Below, in pieces: positions 11,701 to 22,760 of a DNA stretch of 64,000 nucleotides. The stretch is taken from contig JAGTJL010000003.1 of the NCBI GenBank assembly GCA_020746875.1, forward strand, positions 2,480,001 to 2,544,000, read 5' to 3'. This DNA is from Rhexocercosporidium sp. MPI-PUGE-AT-0058. Lineage: Eukaryota > Ascomycota > Leotiomycetes > Helotiales. A model generated the notes under the pieces. That model saw only the letters and a list, made by a program, of their open reading frames with translations, had not been told where the DNA came from and did not search any database. The position numbers and the translations under genes were made by a program. Within the stretch, counting starts at the first letter, position 1. Each line of letters opens with the position of its first letter.

Positions 11701-13950
11701 TTAGGGGTGGAAAGGGGAGTAATCGGGAGCGAATTGCCTATTGCGGAGTTTGTACAAGAAGATCTCTTGTCTTCGCGAGCGGTTGAGGTCTCTCAAATCC
11801 AGTCTCAATCCTATGACTTTGCTGGTGATCTTTTTAAGCACATTTTTTGTGTGCCGTTTCCATAATACCTTTTGAATCATCCTAGCATGGTCCCTTCTAG
11901 GCCTTGGAATATGGAGTGACGGCTGAACGTTGATATCAGTAACCGAAGTCCGTTTGCAAACTTGACATCTCGATCCTCCAACACTGATCGTTTCTAGCGG
12001 AATATCATCCCATCCAATCGCGTAGTCTTCTCCCACCGAAATCGTAACTCCTGCTTTATGCCAGATAAGATTTGGGTCACTCGCTTGTTTTTGTACTTCT
12101 GTGACCGACCTTTCACAGATCAAAAGCGTATGCCGTCCATCCACACTTCGTGCGTTACAATCAAAGGCCACAAGATCACCTTTGGGGCGGAGTCCGTTGG
12201 TGACCAGAACCGTTAGGAAGGGTATTTGCGTCTTAGGACATCGAACCCGAATAAGATACCCAACTCCGAGGTTCATAGTATCCATGACGGATCGTGATAA
12301 TAGTTGCATGAAATCAGCCCATACGAGCCGGTGTGTCTCCGACTGAAGAATGGGATAGAATTTTCGTTCCATACGCCGTTGAATGAATCGTAACCCCCTG
12401 TCGTAGTTATTCTTGAGGATCTGCGCTATCAGAATAAGCCGCCTGTTGTTGTATCGCCCGGAGCCGAATGCGACAGCTATATCGATAGCAGAGGACCATA
12501 CGCCTTTTGAATAGACAATGAGAGTCAGATCTCGATGAACCCATCCCTTATCGCACCAGTGTTCAGGACCAAGTTTACGAAGAATAGTACAAGGTCCAAT
12601 CTTTCTTGCGGTTAACGATACTGTAGCCTCAGAAACAGCCACAGGTCCATAAGGTGTTACACGATCCAGTCCCGAGGCAGTAGAGAGCTCATGCCTTTTT
12701 GAGTAAAGAACCCCTTCGCATGTTAACTCCGCAGCTTCCTCGGCCGAGAGTATAGCGGGAGGAATCATCAGCCATCTTAGATGCCCAGCTGTCAATGCTG
12801 CCTCTAACCACCTCTTCCATGCGCTCTCCCTCGACTCTTTCGGCTGAATGCTAATCTCCACCGTTGAGGCGGCCATTATACCATAGACCTCATCAACAGG
12901 GAGGAACGCCTGTCGATTTCCGAGCATCTCCATCACTCGTGTCCGATCTGTTGCGCCCACGCGGCTAGCTGCCATGCCAGAGAAGTGCGAGAAAAGCAGT
13001 TCATAGTCGTTGTGTATCGAATCCCCTCGAAACGTGCATTCGGCGATGTCGAATTGTTCACAAAGCAGGGGTATGGCGACGAAGAGCTCATCGTCGATTG
13101 ATATTGGCTCTAAGTCAGCACCAACCCACAATATGTTCGTGGCTAGGAGGTATTCTTGCAATGTCCAAACGCGCGTGCCCCAAGCAGCATTCGTAAAACG
13201 GGAGAGTATTTTCATCGCCTGCACAAGTTTGGTCCGCCCTTCCCCCAGTTCCCAGTACTGGCTCATTCCGTCATCCGTCCAGGCCTCCTCTTTCCAAATG
13301 GCAAGCGCCTCATCTAGCTGAGCTGTACCGTAATCAACTTGCTTTTGTGTAAGATTCAGCTCGTTCGTAAGAATAATCAAGACGGCTTCAGCCTTGCCGT
13401 AGATCTGGCCCATAAGCGGGATCTGCTCGTTCATGTCATCCTCGGAGTCTTGTTCGATGCAGAAAAGATCGACCCAGCAATATGTCACGGAATTTAAGCC
13501 TCTTTTCAGCACCGTTTGCCTAATGGCGTTGCCGCCGAATGATGGATTGAGAGGCAGCTGCTTGGGGAAGATGTTGTCCGACCAAACGTGGGAGATGGCG
13601 AGGTAAGGCGGTGCTCTTCCGGTCTCGAAGGTCTCGATGGTCGAGTCGATTGTATTAATGAGCCTGAATGTCTTCATTCTGACTTGGCATGCTCTACGCA
13701 ATGATGGCCGCGGATATGGTTGGAGTTTGAATTTGAGGATCGACGTGGACGATATCCGCGCACTTTGATAGTCGGAGAAAGGGAGCAAATATCGAGTGGG
13801 TGTGAACGGGTGAGGAGTGAACCCTTCTACCCATGCACATGCTCGCGTGTTACTCGTAGGCCGCCCTGAGACTCCCAGCAGATGCACACGTAGGCGTTTT
13901 AACCCTCCCTCTCCTTCAGCTCCACGGTGGGCGATATCAGTATTGGACAA
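11701..13950 (-). CDS. HET-domain protein 2
   Basis: Single open frame of 749 aa. The HET signature is clear: PPYLAISHVWSDNIFP, followed about 50 residues later by TYCWVDLFCIEQD, then WGTRVWTLQEYLLA. The long C-terminal half is variable, as usual, and contains a CQVCKR pair. Most HET proteins start just before the domain, so the internal ATG at 13677 (MKTFRLINTIDSTIETFETG) is the better start. The 91 residues before it are basic and of low complexity. The gene is divergent from the HeLo-like/ankyrin gene, with about 400-680 bp between them depending on the start. The likely role is effector of an incompatibility or immune-like cell-death response. Confidence 0.85.
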   Translation of the reverse strand: MSNTDIAHRGAEGEGGLKRLRVHLLGVSGRPTSNTRACAWVEGFTPHPFTPTRYLLPFSDYQSARISSTSILKFKLQPYPRPSLRRACQVRMKTFRLINTIDSTIETFETGRAPPYLAISHVWSDNIFPKQLPLNPSFGGNAIRQTVLKRGLNSVTYCWVDLFCIEQDSEDDMNEQIPLMGQIYGKAEAVLIILTNELNLTQKQVDYGTAQLDEALAIWKEEAWTDDGMSQYWELGEGRTKLVQAMKILSRFTNAAWGTRVWTLQEYLLATNILWVGADLEPISIDDELFVAIPLLCEQFDIAECTFRGDSIHNDYELLFSHFSGMAASRVGATDRTRVMEMLGNRQAFLPVDEVYGIMAASTVEISIQPKESRESAWKRWLEAALTAGHLRWLMIPPAILSAEEAAELTCEGVLYSKRHELSTASGLDRVTPYGPVAVSEATVSLTARKIGPCTILRKLGPEHWCDKGWVHRDLTLIVYSKGVWSSAIDIAVAFGSGRYNNRRLILIAQILKNNYDRGLRFIQRRMERKFYPILQSETHRLVWADFMQLLSRSVMDTMNLGVGYLIRVRCPKTQIPFLTVLVTNGLRPKGDLVAFDCNARSVDGRHTLLICERSVTEVQKQASDPNLIWHKAGVTISVGEDYAIGWDDIPLETISVGGSRCQVCKRTSVTDINVQPSLHIPRPRRDHARMIQKVLWKRHTKNVLKKITSKVIGLRLDLRDLNRSRRQEIFLYKLRNRQFAPDYSPFHP

Positions 13951-14355
13951 AATAACATCATGCTTGAGCGAAATTCAGACCAGCCTTCCAAATGATTAAT
14001 GAGAATCTCGATCTGAAAACCATTTTGACCAACGGAACCTCCGCGAGGCAGGAAATCAAACAAGGCTGCAAGCACTGCCTCCTTGAGAATGTATCTTCAT
14101 CTTAGCAGCCTACGACAGTACGGAGTAATTACAGTACATTACTGCGCACCACGCGCATTGGGCGTGGACTTCTGATCCAATCCTGAGCCAGGCTATGCAA
14201 AAGCAGCATGGCGCAGCCAGAGCCAGCTGACACCCGTAGTCGTCGTCGTCGTGAGAGCGGTTGATAAAACAAACAGCAACAAGCGACCTCGCCGCCATCT
14301 TTCAGTCCTTGTTTCAACTTCAATACCTTAGCTATCTTGCAAGCTTTATGACGCA
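13951..14355. promoter_or_regulatory. Shared divergent promoter between HET gene 2 and the ankyrin gene
   Basis: The 405-bp spacer separates two divergently transcribed genes and must hold both promoters unless the HET gene starts at 13677. It contains a short CGT trinucleotide run at about 14238-14252. No canonical TATA box was identified. Confidence 0.4.
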
Positions 14356-16938
14356 ATGGACCCGCTGTCGCTCACAGCAAGCCTCATTACCGTCGTCGGA
14401 TTAGCATCCCAAACCTCGAAAGCGTTGCGTTCCCTCTACAATTTGCGCCATGCGCCGCAAGAGATTCTTGAGCTGGCGAACGAGGTAATAGAACAACCTA
14501 GTTATGGAAATATCGCTGATGCGTTTGTATGACCCAGGTCAGTGAGCTACAAGTTCTCCTTTCTCTGGTTCAGAAAGCGACCGACAACATCGCCCAAGAC
14601 ACGCTCTCTCCAGGAGACCTGGATTTCATTGAAGGGCTTATAAAAGGTGCCCGAGAACCGCTGGAGAAGCTTGATGGGTTGATTGATGCGTGCTCTAGCA
14701 GGAGCGAGACATCGAATGGCGATGGCGATAAGAGCAGTTCGCGCTTAAGCGTATCATTCGGCACATGGTTGAAATCGAAGAAGTCAATTGGCAGGATACG
14801 GGAAAGGTTTCTCCGGGCTCACCGGAATATCAACACAGCTTTGGCTGCTCTCAACAACATCCACCGGTTCGTTAATTACCTAAAGACCCAGCGCAAACGA
14901 TAATTAATAAGCATTGCAGGCAAGCGGACCACAGGTTGATTCTGAATGTACATGGTCTAGTGTTAAATCAAGTACAAGCCAGTGAAGATGGTATACATTC
15001 AACATTTTCTGGTACTGCTCAGGAGCTGGAGAGGAAGTTCAGTAGGGCCGTATCTTATCCTGCGATCGAAGAAAACCCCGAAGAAACCTTCAACGCGCCA
15101 AATTTACCATATCGTTCTGGCCAACTTGAAGTCACCAGATCAGAACTTTCAGCGCCAGCAACCAGTAGCACGTTGACGCCGCAATTGTCTGAAAAGAAAT
15201 TCGGCTCGTACCGCTCGAATAGTGATGATCCCACCCAATTTGATTGCCACGCTAGTATCCAGGCTTCAATTAGTAAAGGTACCTGCTACTGGAGCTGTCC
15301 ATGCCAATGCCATCCCCGAAAGAACATTGAAAGTCCGCGATGGTTAACTGATCTTCTGGGTAATCTCTTCTACAGCTACACTGGAACGCCCCTACTTCAA
15401 CTACGACCCTGCAATTCCACAGGATGCCAACGGCGAAAAACCGTCTCATGCCAGCTCACATACTATTTTCCACAATGGATGATGAAGAAAATGTTCACGT
15501 TCACGGCATGCTTTCGGGATCTTGGTGGATTGTCCGGCTCGTGGTCAATTGGCTTCCCACGGGCGATATCCGCTTCGCATGACGCTTGGAGATTGATCGA
15601 ACATGACCAATATGACGAATTCTTAGAAATATTGAGAGGGGGAACGATAATGGTTAATGATATGGCTGATGACGATGGAACTTCCTTACTACTTGTAAGT
15701 AAATAATCTTTTGGAATGGGTAATTGAGACAAGCTAAGATCCATCGCCATAGGTAGCTCTGAAGTTCCGGAGTAATGATGTAGTGGAGTTATTACTAGAT
15801 CATGGTGCAAATCCACACCTTGTGGACCCGCGAGGAATGTAAGTCTACCATTTCCCCCAGCTTAAAGCATCAATGTTAATAAACCTCATCTAGTTCTGCC
15901 TGCGCATATGCACAATCGATTTTACTAATCGACCGGCCCTCCGAAATACCGCCTTGGTCTGCCAAAATGGACATTTCACTGGCAGAGATGAGCGTCACGG
16001 ACGACCTCTGCTTTACACCATTGCATCATGTCGTTATCGGGCTCGAAAAAGCTGACTTATACCAACAGTTAAGGCTGAATTATAGCTGCATTAATACCCC
16101 CGACTCACTAGGCCGGTCGCCTCTCCATTGGGCGGCTATCCAGGGTAACACAAGCGCTATCAAAGCACTTCTTGGACGTGGAGCTTCTCCAAATTCCATG
16201 GACAAGGAACAAATGAGTCCTCTACACAAAGTGTGTCAAGCACCACAATCAAGCCAGGTAGGCTGCGCTCGACTTCTTATCGACGCTGGGGCCAATGTCG
16301 ACGCGGCAGACTCTTGGGGCAGAACTGCATTTCGAATCGCTGTTGCATTTACCAGTGCTAGTCTCAATTTCATCGAAATGCTTAGAAAAGAAGGAGCAGA
16401 CGTTAATGTCAGAGACGCTTATGACCAGACGCCTTTATTGAAGTCCATTCGCGGGAGCCCCTGCACCACCCAACTGTTACTGAAGCACGGAGCTAGTACT
16501 GAAGTCAGAGATTTGTACGGCAATACACCTCTCTCGGAAGCCATCTTTAGAAACAGGACTGAGCAACTAAAACTGCTTCTTGAGTACGGGGCAAAGACGA
16601 ACCAGCTTCTAGAGCTTCAGCCTGGGCGTCGTGCTCGTGAAGGCGATGTCAATATCCTGCATTTCACTGCCTGGTACGGAGATATTGAGGTTATGCGAGC
16701 TCTCGAGGGCAGTGAGCAGCAGTTCTGTCTTTCCCCTCGACCCATTGATGATTTTGACCAACATAGAGAGTTTAGACAGGCGAATGGGTTAAGCGCCGGG
16801 ACGGAAGACCGTGAAGCTTTCGTCCGTTTGTTAGCTACTGTAACGTACTCACTTGAGAAGGGTCAATCCTTCAACGACCCAGAAGGCGAAGATAGTGACG
16901 AAGCGGAGAACTTCATCGATGCTGAAGAATATCCTTGA
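14356..16938 (+). CDS. HeLo/SesA-like N-terminal domain plus ankyrin-repeat protein
   Basis: Five exons, join(14356..14484, 14538..14866, 14920..15694, 15753..15838, 15894..16938), keep one frame and give 787 aa. The start MDPLSLTASLITVVGLASQ and the helical region that follows (residues 1-155) match the fungal HeLo-like or SesA-like N-terminal domain of NLR-type proteins. A middle Cys-rich part (TCYWSCPCQCHPRK, then a hydrophobic FP-W segment) is common in fungal ankyrin proteins. The C-terminal half has about six ankyrin repeats, for example GRSPLHWAAIQGNTSAIKAL and YGNTPLSEAIF. There is no NACHT or NB-ARC domain, so it is not a full NLR. It ends in an acidic tail. It probably senses or transmits a cell-death or recognition signal. 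Confidence 0.82.
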
Positions 16939-17695
16939 CGATTTCTCGATAGCGTAGTTATGGACAAAGTCATTTTATATTCCCTGTGTCAAGCAAAACA
17001 AGACTACGAAAGTGTGCCTGACTCGAGCGCCCACTCCTCTTGTGGAATTTGGAGTGGCGGGGAAAACCAAAGCCTTCCATGTTATGGAGGATACTTCCAA
17101 GCAAGCTGGGAGTGAGAGACCGCGAATGAGTCCAAATCGTTGTCCAGAATGTGTGATGGCACGTGACAACAGCTGGTAACACATATGTACGGTGTCTTGC
17201 GCTAAAAATTGTGATCTTTTGGTCTTGTTAACATAGTTGGTGGGAGCTTAACCTCTGCTGCATTACAGAATGAAGCGCCAGGCATTAAGTGCTGCTTAGT
17301 GAAGCGCACGGTTAAGATTCACGGTGATCGTTTATTTTATTTTTAAATTAGTAAGATTAAGAAGTCTTTCATATTAACTTTTGAAGGTAATATACCCAGT
17401 TTTTCCTCTTTGCTGTTCTTGCTCCATAGGCCAAGCGCTCTTCCCAATACTCCTCGACGAAAATTATTATGTATTTTAGTTTGAAACGCTTAGGTGGCTG
17501 ATGGTAGACTACCGGTGCCACTGCCGAATTTGAGTCGAAGACTAAAATAAACCCTTGCCAAAATACCCAGCCAGGCCCTCCAAAGAGAGTCAAGTTCAAA
17601 GGAAATTCAACATGTTTAGATCTGGGTCCACGGGCATTACTCCGTCAAATTATAATGAATCAAAATAACGACCTGAAGCGAGAACTCTGTTCCAA
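16939..17695. other. Convergent spacer without a recognised gene
   Basis: About 760 bp between the ankyrin gene (+) and the ATPase gene (-). A minus-strand open stretch at 17369-17599 (76 aa, GGPGWVFWQGFILVFDS) has an odd aromatic composition, but I recognise no family and see no start context. The part around 17330-17400 is AT-rich. Confidence 0.35.
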
Positions 17696-20414
17696 TTACC
17701 ACACTTGCGCTTCACTCCAAGGGGCAAGGAAAGTAATTGCATTGAATTTGTTCATCTGACCTGTGGAAGAACCTGGCTCTTTCTCGACGAACGGGAAGTA
17801 AAATCCCCCTGTACCTGGTAACTGTGGGAGTGGGGCATTAGACTTTGTAATGAGCCCTTGATCGACATGGCAGTATTTGTAGTAGTAGCCTGACCGATGA
17901 CAGGATTTTGGCTGATTGTAGATGGAAAAATGTTGCTGTGTTCAACCTTGATTGGTACTTGCCGGGTAGCTCCGAGGAGGGGAGCGTTCAGGTTCGAATT
18001 GGTAAAGCCTTTTGCGCCCAAAAGAGGCGCAGTTGAGGCAGACCGGTTTTCGAATATCGCTCCGCTAGAATTCATGCTAGTAGCAGTCAGATTAGCTTGA
18101 AGTCCTCCGTTTGATGTGTCGAAAATCGAGGATGTTGATGAAGTGGTCTTAAATAACCCAAGAGAGTTTGTGGCTGCGCCCCCACCGAATAATGTAAGAG
18201 GGGGGGGGGAGCGACGTTTGACGTCGTACTGAACGAACCATTTGGTTTATTTGTAGATTGTGTTCCAGTTGCAGATATTCCTCCAAATGATGTACTGCTT
18301 TCAGGAACCCCGAATGCCGAGTTTGTCGCCGGAGCTGTTGAAGTGAAGCCGCCGAAAGCTTTACTTGAAGCTGGACTACCAAAGAGGGATGCACCAGTCA
18401 AGGTATCTTGAGTCTTTGCAGCGAATGGCGAATCAGAGCCCAAGGCCAGAACGCTTCTGCCTCCATCAGCAGTGACTCGGTTTCGGATCTTTACTCTAAG
18501 AAATTCGTTGCCTAATCTCTGGAGCTCGTAGGTTGGCTTTCCCGACTCTTCATCCTGAATCTGCTGCACATCAATGATGGCACTTGTGGCGAAGAGCAGA
18601 GCCTGTCCAACTTTCAACTTGACAATCTGATTGAAAACGTTGTTGAGTCTCGACTTCGGATCAGTCGTCAGACCATCATCGTTGTCTAGTGCACCCAAGT
18701 GGGAGCGTAAGCAGCGCAGCCAGTCGGGTGATGTGAAGCGGTGTACAATTGTGATGGTGCATAGGTCCAGCAGCTTTGGAGAGATCGATGGCTCTTGAGT
18801 TGAGATGAAGACTCGTATACCAAGATGGCGTTGGAGTCGAATCGAGGACAAGAGAGTGTTGGTCAAGGCGGAAGCTTCGGAACCAGCGTTCATGTACTAC
18901 CCCATGTTAAAATACCTCCTTGCCTGAAATCAAGCTCAAAGAAGCGGCACTCACTTTATGCGCTTCGTCAAGGGCGATGACTCGTCCAACGGTTGTCTTC
19001 TGCTCTAGGAAGAGGCTCAGGCACATGTTGAACAATGCACAAGCACCTTCAGATGTGACACATGGGCAAGAAAGGTCGACAATCGTGAGAAATCCGGTCT
19101 AGTCGTGTTAGCTACTCATTACTGAAGCCACAATGACATTGGGTAGGTACCTTGATGCTCCAATCATTTCCCCCTCCGTCCCTGCGCTTCTTGACTTGAC
19201 TGCCCTTCACCTCGGTCTGGGACTTTGGCATGAACGATTCAAGGGTGTCCAGACGCTGGGTCAATGGGGCCTGCTGCGCAGACGTCATTGGTGAGAGGCT
19301 GACTTGTCTCTTGAACTCGGCGTAATTGAATGAGCCACTGGTTTGCTGTTGCATGACCCGCATGTCTCGCAAGATTCGGGTGATCTCGTGCAAGTAGAGC
19401 GGCATCCTACCGTCCTCGGTGTTTACAGCCATCAAATCTAACATTCGCTTGGTGTTGAGATCATCTTGGTTGATTTTCAAGGATTCAATCTCAACGTTCA
19501 AACCCTCGTAGGTACGCTTGAGGAGATGGATGAGTAAGAATGGGCCACGAAGAAGAGTGTAGACTTACCTTGATGGTTTGAATGTTCGATGGAGAGCACA
19601 GAACGCGGACTTTGATGTTTGGATTTGAGGAGAGATGGGCTACCTCACATGGGGTACCCCGATGATCCGAGATGAAGGAGTCATAATGGAAAACGAGGCC
19701 CGAGAGAGGGCTATCGAGATTACTGACTGACGACTTCAACAAACAGTTCTCGAGCAAGCAGGAGAGAGTATGACTCTTGCCAGATCCCTGAGATCCACAT
19801 ATAAATGCGCTTGATGGTGCAGAGATGTTGAAGAATATCCGAGGGTCGAGGTTTGCTGGAAGAGAATCCGTGTTTGCGCCTGAAGCAGTAATGCCATCCA
19901 ACATATCGACATTTCCCGCTAAGAAGCCGTACTGGGAGAAGCTTAATTTAGAGTATTGGAGAACAGGCATGGTGAAGACCGGTGAACCAGCAAGTTCATT
20001 CTGTTCCTCCTGATTACCCGAAGCAGATCTCAACATGGCAAGGTGAGCTGCAAGCTCGCGCTTATCAGCGCCGTCGTTCATCTTGGGATTGGATCTAGAA
20101 TCCGTTGTTGTGGATTGAGCCGGGAGCATGGCAGCAGGCGTCGCTGTAGTTGGTTGAGATGTGCGGTTCGTGGTGAAAACAGTAGTTGTGAATGGGCCAG
20201 AGGCGATGGTAGATTGAGGAGCAATGATGGGTTTGAATTCAAGTGCCGCTGGGGATGCGATCTTATATTGGGATTAAGGAATGGAACGGAGTGCTTTGTC
20301 GTCTTCTGAGGACGTGTCTGATCTCGCACTTGACCGATACCTGTCGACAGCACTGGGTGAGTTTCGAAGAGTGAAAGATCTCTTTCGAAGATCAACTGTT
20401 GATTGAGAAGCCAT
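17696..20414 (-). CDS. P-loop ATPase with FG-like low-complexity tail (frameshifted in this sequence)
   Basis: Multi-exon gene starting MASQSTVDLRKRSF at 20414. The ATPase part has Walker A GSQGSGKSHT (near 19775), Walker B VIALDEAHK (near 18970) and a sensor-like VFISTQEPS (near 18810). These lie on successive exons joined by introns near 19515-19565, 19095-19150 and 18895-18955. A tail rich in FG, GFG and Ser/Thr follows, resembling nucleoporin FG sequence. A run of ten C on the coding strand (18200-18209) breaks the frame. Sequence beyond it (LFGGGAATNSLGLFKTT) continues the tail one frame off. A last 216-bp exon (17696-17911) encodes a compact Cys/His- and Tyr-containing end (SCHRSGYYYKYCHVDQG). 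Similar uncharacterised ATPases occur in many Pezizomycotina. The function is unknown. Confidence 0.7.
18200..18209 (-). other. C10 homopolymer causing a frameshift in the ATPase gene
   Basis: The plus strand shows ten consecutive G. Eleven (or eight) would keep the FG-like tail in one frame. A splice explanation was tried (donor near the preceding GTC, acceptor CGCAG) but does not restore the frame. It is either a sequencing error at a homopolymer or a real mutation. Confidence 0.7.
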
Positions 20415-20696
20415 TTTGGCGTTAGAAGTATGAAAAAGCTTTGTGCTCCTTGTCTAGAGGCGAGACGCCGATGTTGTCAGTTGCAGATGGATTCTTCTAG
20501 CAACGACACGTCCCTCAGCGCGCGCAAAGCTCCGCCGTATGCACCTACCATATAGAAGCAGTGGAAACACAATTTGTAGGAAAGTAAAACAACATTCCGT
20601 TGAAAGACTTCAAGACTCCTGGTGGATTGCAGATAGGAGAAACACCATAAAGAAAGTGATGAGGGGAGGTTTCGAAGATAGTCATGTGATTACCTC

Positions 20697-20738
20697 AAAG
20701 TATCCCATCAACCGCCATAAGGACATTTTAGCGTGGTA
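20697..20738 (+). repeat. Left terminal inverted repeat of the piggyBac relic
   Basis: Contains TATCCCATCAACCGCCAT followed, after a short gap, by GACATTTTAGC. The same two words appear inverted at 22721-22760. Confidence 0.8.
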
Positions 20739-22720
20739 GGGCTACAGGGGGTGTTGCCCCCCGCGACGGGCTATTTACCCCCGCAAATTTATATCTTAAA
20801 ATTCCAATAACACACTCAATTCATTAGCAATTCAGGAACTTCAAGATGGCCGAAGGCATGCAACCCGATCCTATACTCGATGGAACATTCCGTCCAAAGG
20901 CTAAGCCTATTTCTAAAGGTACAGGGCCATTTATCCCTTTTCACTGCCTTGACTTTCAATCACAAATCAACCTACCACTTTCTATTGCTTTTACTAATGC
21001 TTTTAAAATATTCTCTTTTTTCTTTACAGATAAGATTCTTACTCAAATTATTAATAATATTAATTAAAACGTTAAAGAATTAGAAGATCCTAAATTATTT
21101 GCCTAATTTAATACATAATACCCTACTACTCTCCCTAAAATCAAGGTTTACCTTAAAATCTTAATATATATAGAGCTCTATATAAAGAATACAATTAAGG
21201 ACTATTAGAATACTAAAGAAGACGCGCCGCAACACGCTATTCGTAAGTATATATTAAGGAATCGCTTTAAGATTCTACACCGGCGATTTTGTCTATGTTC
21301 ACCAGCCCCCTAAAAGAGAAGCTAAAGACCTAGGAACGGGTAAGTATTTCTATATATCCAGATACAGATTTTAATTAATATTTTATAGCTAGAACCTCTA
21401 AATTCTCATATCTAAGCTATTAGTTTACAGCTTTAAAAACCTAGGCGAAATGTAGCTGTCGATAAGTACATACAACGTTTTACCGGCCGAGCCTTTAAGA
21501 CTACTACTATACCTTCAAAACCTATACCTATAGGTTATAAGGTTTAAGTAATAACTCAATTAAGCTATTTCCTTTAATGGATATGGCATTCTAAAGGAGC
21601 CTAAGGACCGGTAGGAGTACGAGCTCCAGCTGCATTAAGAGGGCCAAAAACCAATCGCAGAGCTAAATTAAGTAGGAACCGAACACAAGCTGTTGTCCCT
21701 TATTTACTGTGTCGACTACCTCTTACGCGGTATATTTATATCCTGAATAACTTATTTATATTAAATAAGCTTATGGTATACCTGCGAGAGCTTGGTTTTA
21801 GAGCTATTAGGACAGCCCGGAAAGATTCAAATATAATGTCACGCCTCCTCAAATTACAAGCAACTGCAAAGGCCCCAGACACCCGAATACCTTATAATGC
21901 CCTATTTACAGCTTATAATCAGACCAACGACGTTACTCATGCCTTATGAAACGACAATGCCCCTACTCTCTTTATAATAAATTATACCAATAGATCTAAT
22001 ACGATTAGCACCCCTCGCCACAGACTAAGTGAAACCTCTTCAAACGCTGTCGTTATAAAAACATAGTTTAAAGAGGCAACTACTAAGGATTTAAATAAAC
22101 CTACCTTTACTTGGCTTTATAATCAATTCATAGGAGCTATAGACGTTAGTAATCAACTTAAGTCTTATAACTCTAGAGATAGAACTATTAAAAGGGGTAA
22201 GTGGCAAGCACTATGGAATTAGCTCTTTTAGACGGTCCTAATTAATTCGTACTTAATTTCTATTTATGCTAACGTTAAAGACCATTAAAAGGTTAAGAAT
22301 CAAAATAAGTAGACTTCACAAGCTAAATTTAGAAAGGAAATTATGCGTTCATTGCTTCACGTAGGTAGGCCTTATCTAAATATAAAAAAGAGGGCGTTTT
22401 CACACGGTAATTTAAAAGAATTCGTTATACCGGCACAGCGCCACACGCGGTTACGGATGACTTAAAGGGGAGAATACAAAGCATGTAAGGGTGAACGATG
22501 CGGGAGGGTCTCCTAACGTACGCCTTTAGGGGAAGTCTCAGTAAATATTCAGCGCTCTTTTACTACTTGTAAAGTATATTTCGAGTGTAAACAATATAAC
22601 GTACACCTTTATAAAGAGGGCCCCTGTTTTAATAGGTATTATGGCGCTATAGAATAAAAATCAAAATCAAGGTATCCAAGCCTGAAATACAGCTCTCTAA
22701 TTGGCTAGAACCCCTGTCGG

Positions 22721-22760
22721 GCTAAAATGTCTTAGCGATGGCGGTTGATGGGATACTTTT
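22721..22760 (-). repeat. Right terminal inverted repeat of the piggyBac relic
   Basis: Read on the minus strand it gives AAAAGTATCCCATCAACC, then GCCAT, then GACATTTTAGC. It matches the left end apart from a small indel between the blocks. The inverted match includes the AAAGTA outside the CCC terminus. Confidence 0.8.

Larger units (their letters stand above)
20697..22760 (+). mobile_element. Decayed piggyBac-type transposon
   Basis: About 2.06 kb, distinctly AT-rich, flanked by terminal inverted repeats. Conceptual translation of the inside gives pieces of a piggyBac transposase (DDE_Tnp_1_7 type). The start is MAEGMQPDPILDGTFRPK at 20846, followed by INLPLSIAF..FFTDKILTQI. Further pieces are LFILNKLMVYLRELGFRA near 21745-21800, IPYNALFTAYNQTNDVTHAL near 21890 and FIGAIDVSNQLKSYNSRDRT near 22130. 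Stop codons and frame changes interrupt these pieces, and TA-rich decay dominates, consistent with old RIP plus drift. The element is not capable of producing an intact transposase. I found no clear TTAA target duplication. Confidence 0.8.

Noticed and set aside
16970..17184. Two overlapping minus-strand open stretches of about 70 aa after the ankyrin gene
   Set aside because: They overlap in different frames, have no domain, and lie in the 3' region of the ankyrin gene.
18164..18215. Short intron explaining the frame change at the C10 tract
   Set aside because: A GTC...CGCAG intron of about 48 bp would join in the wrong phase and hit a stop codon, so it does not restore the protein.
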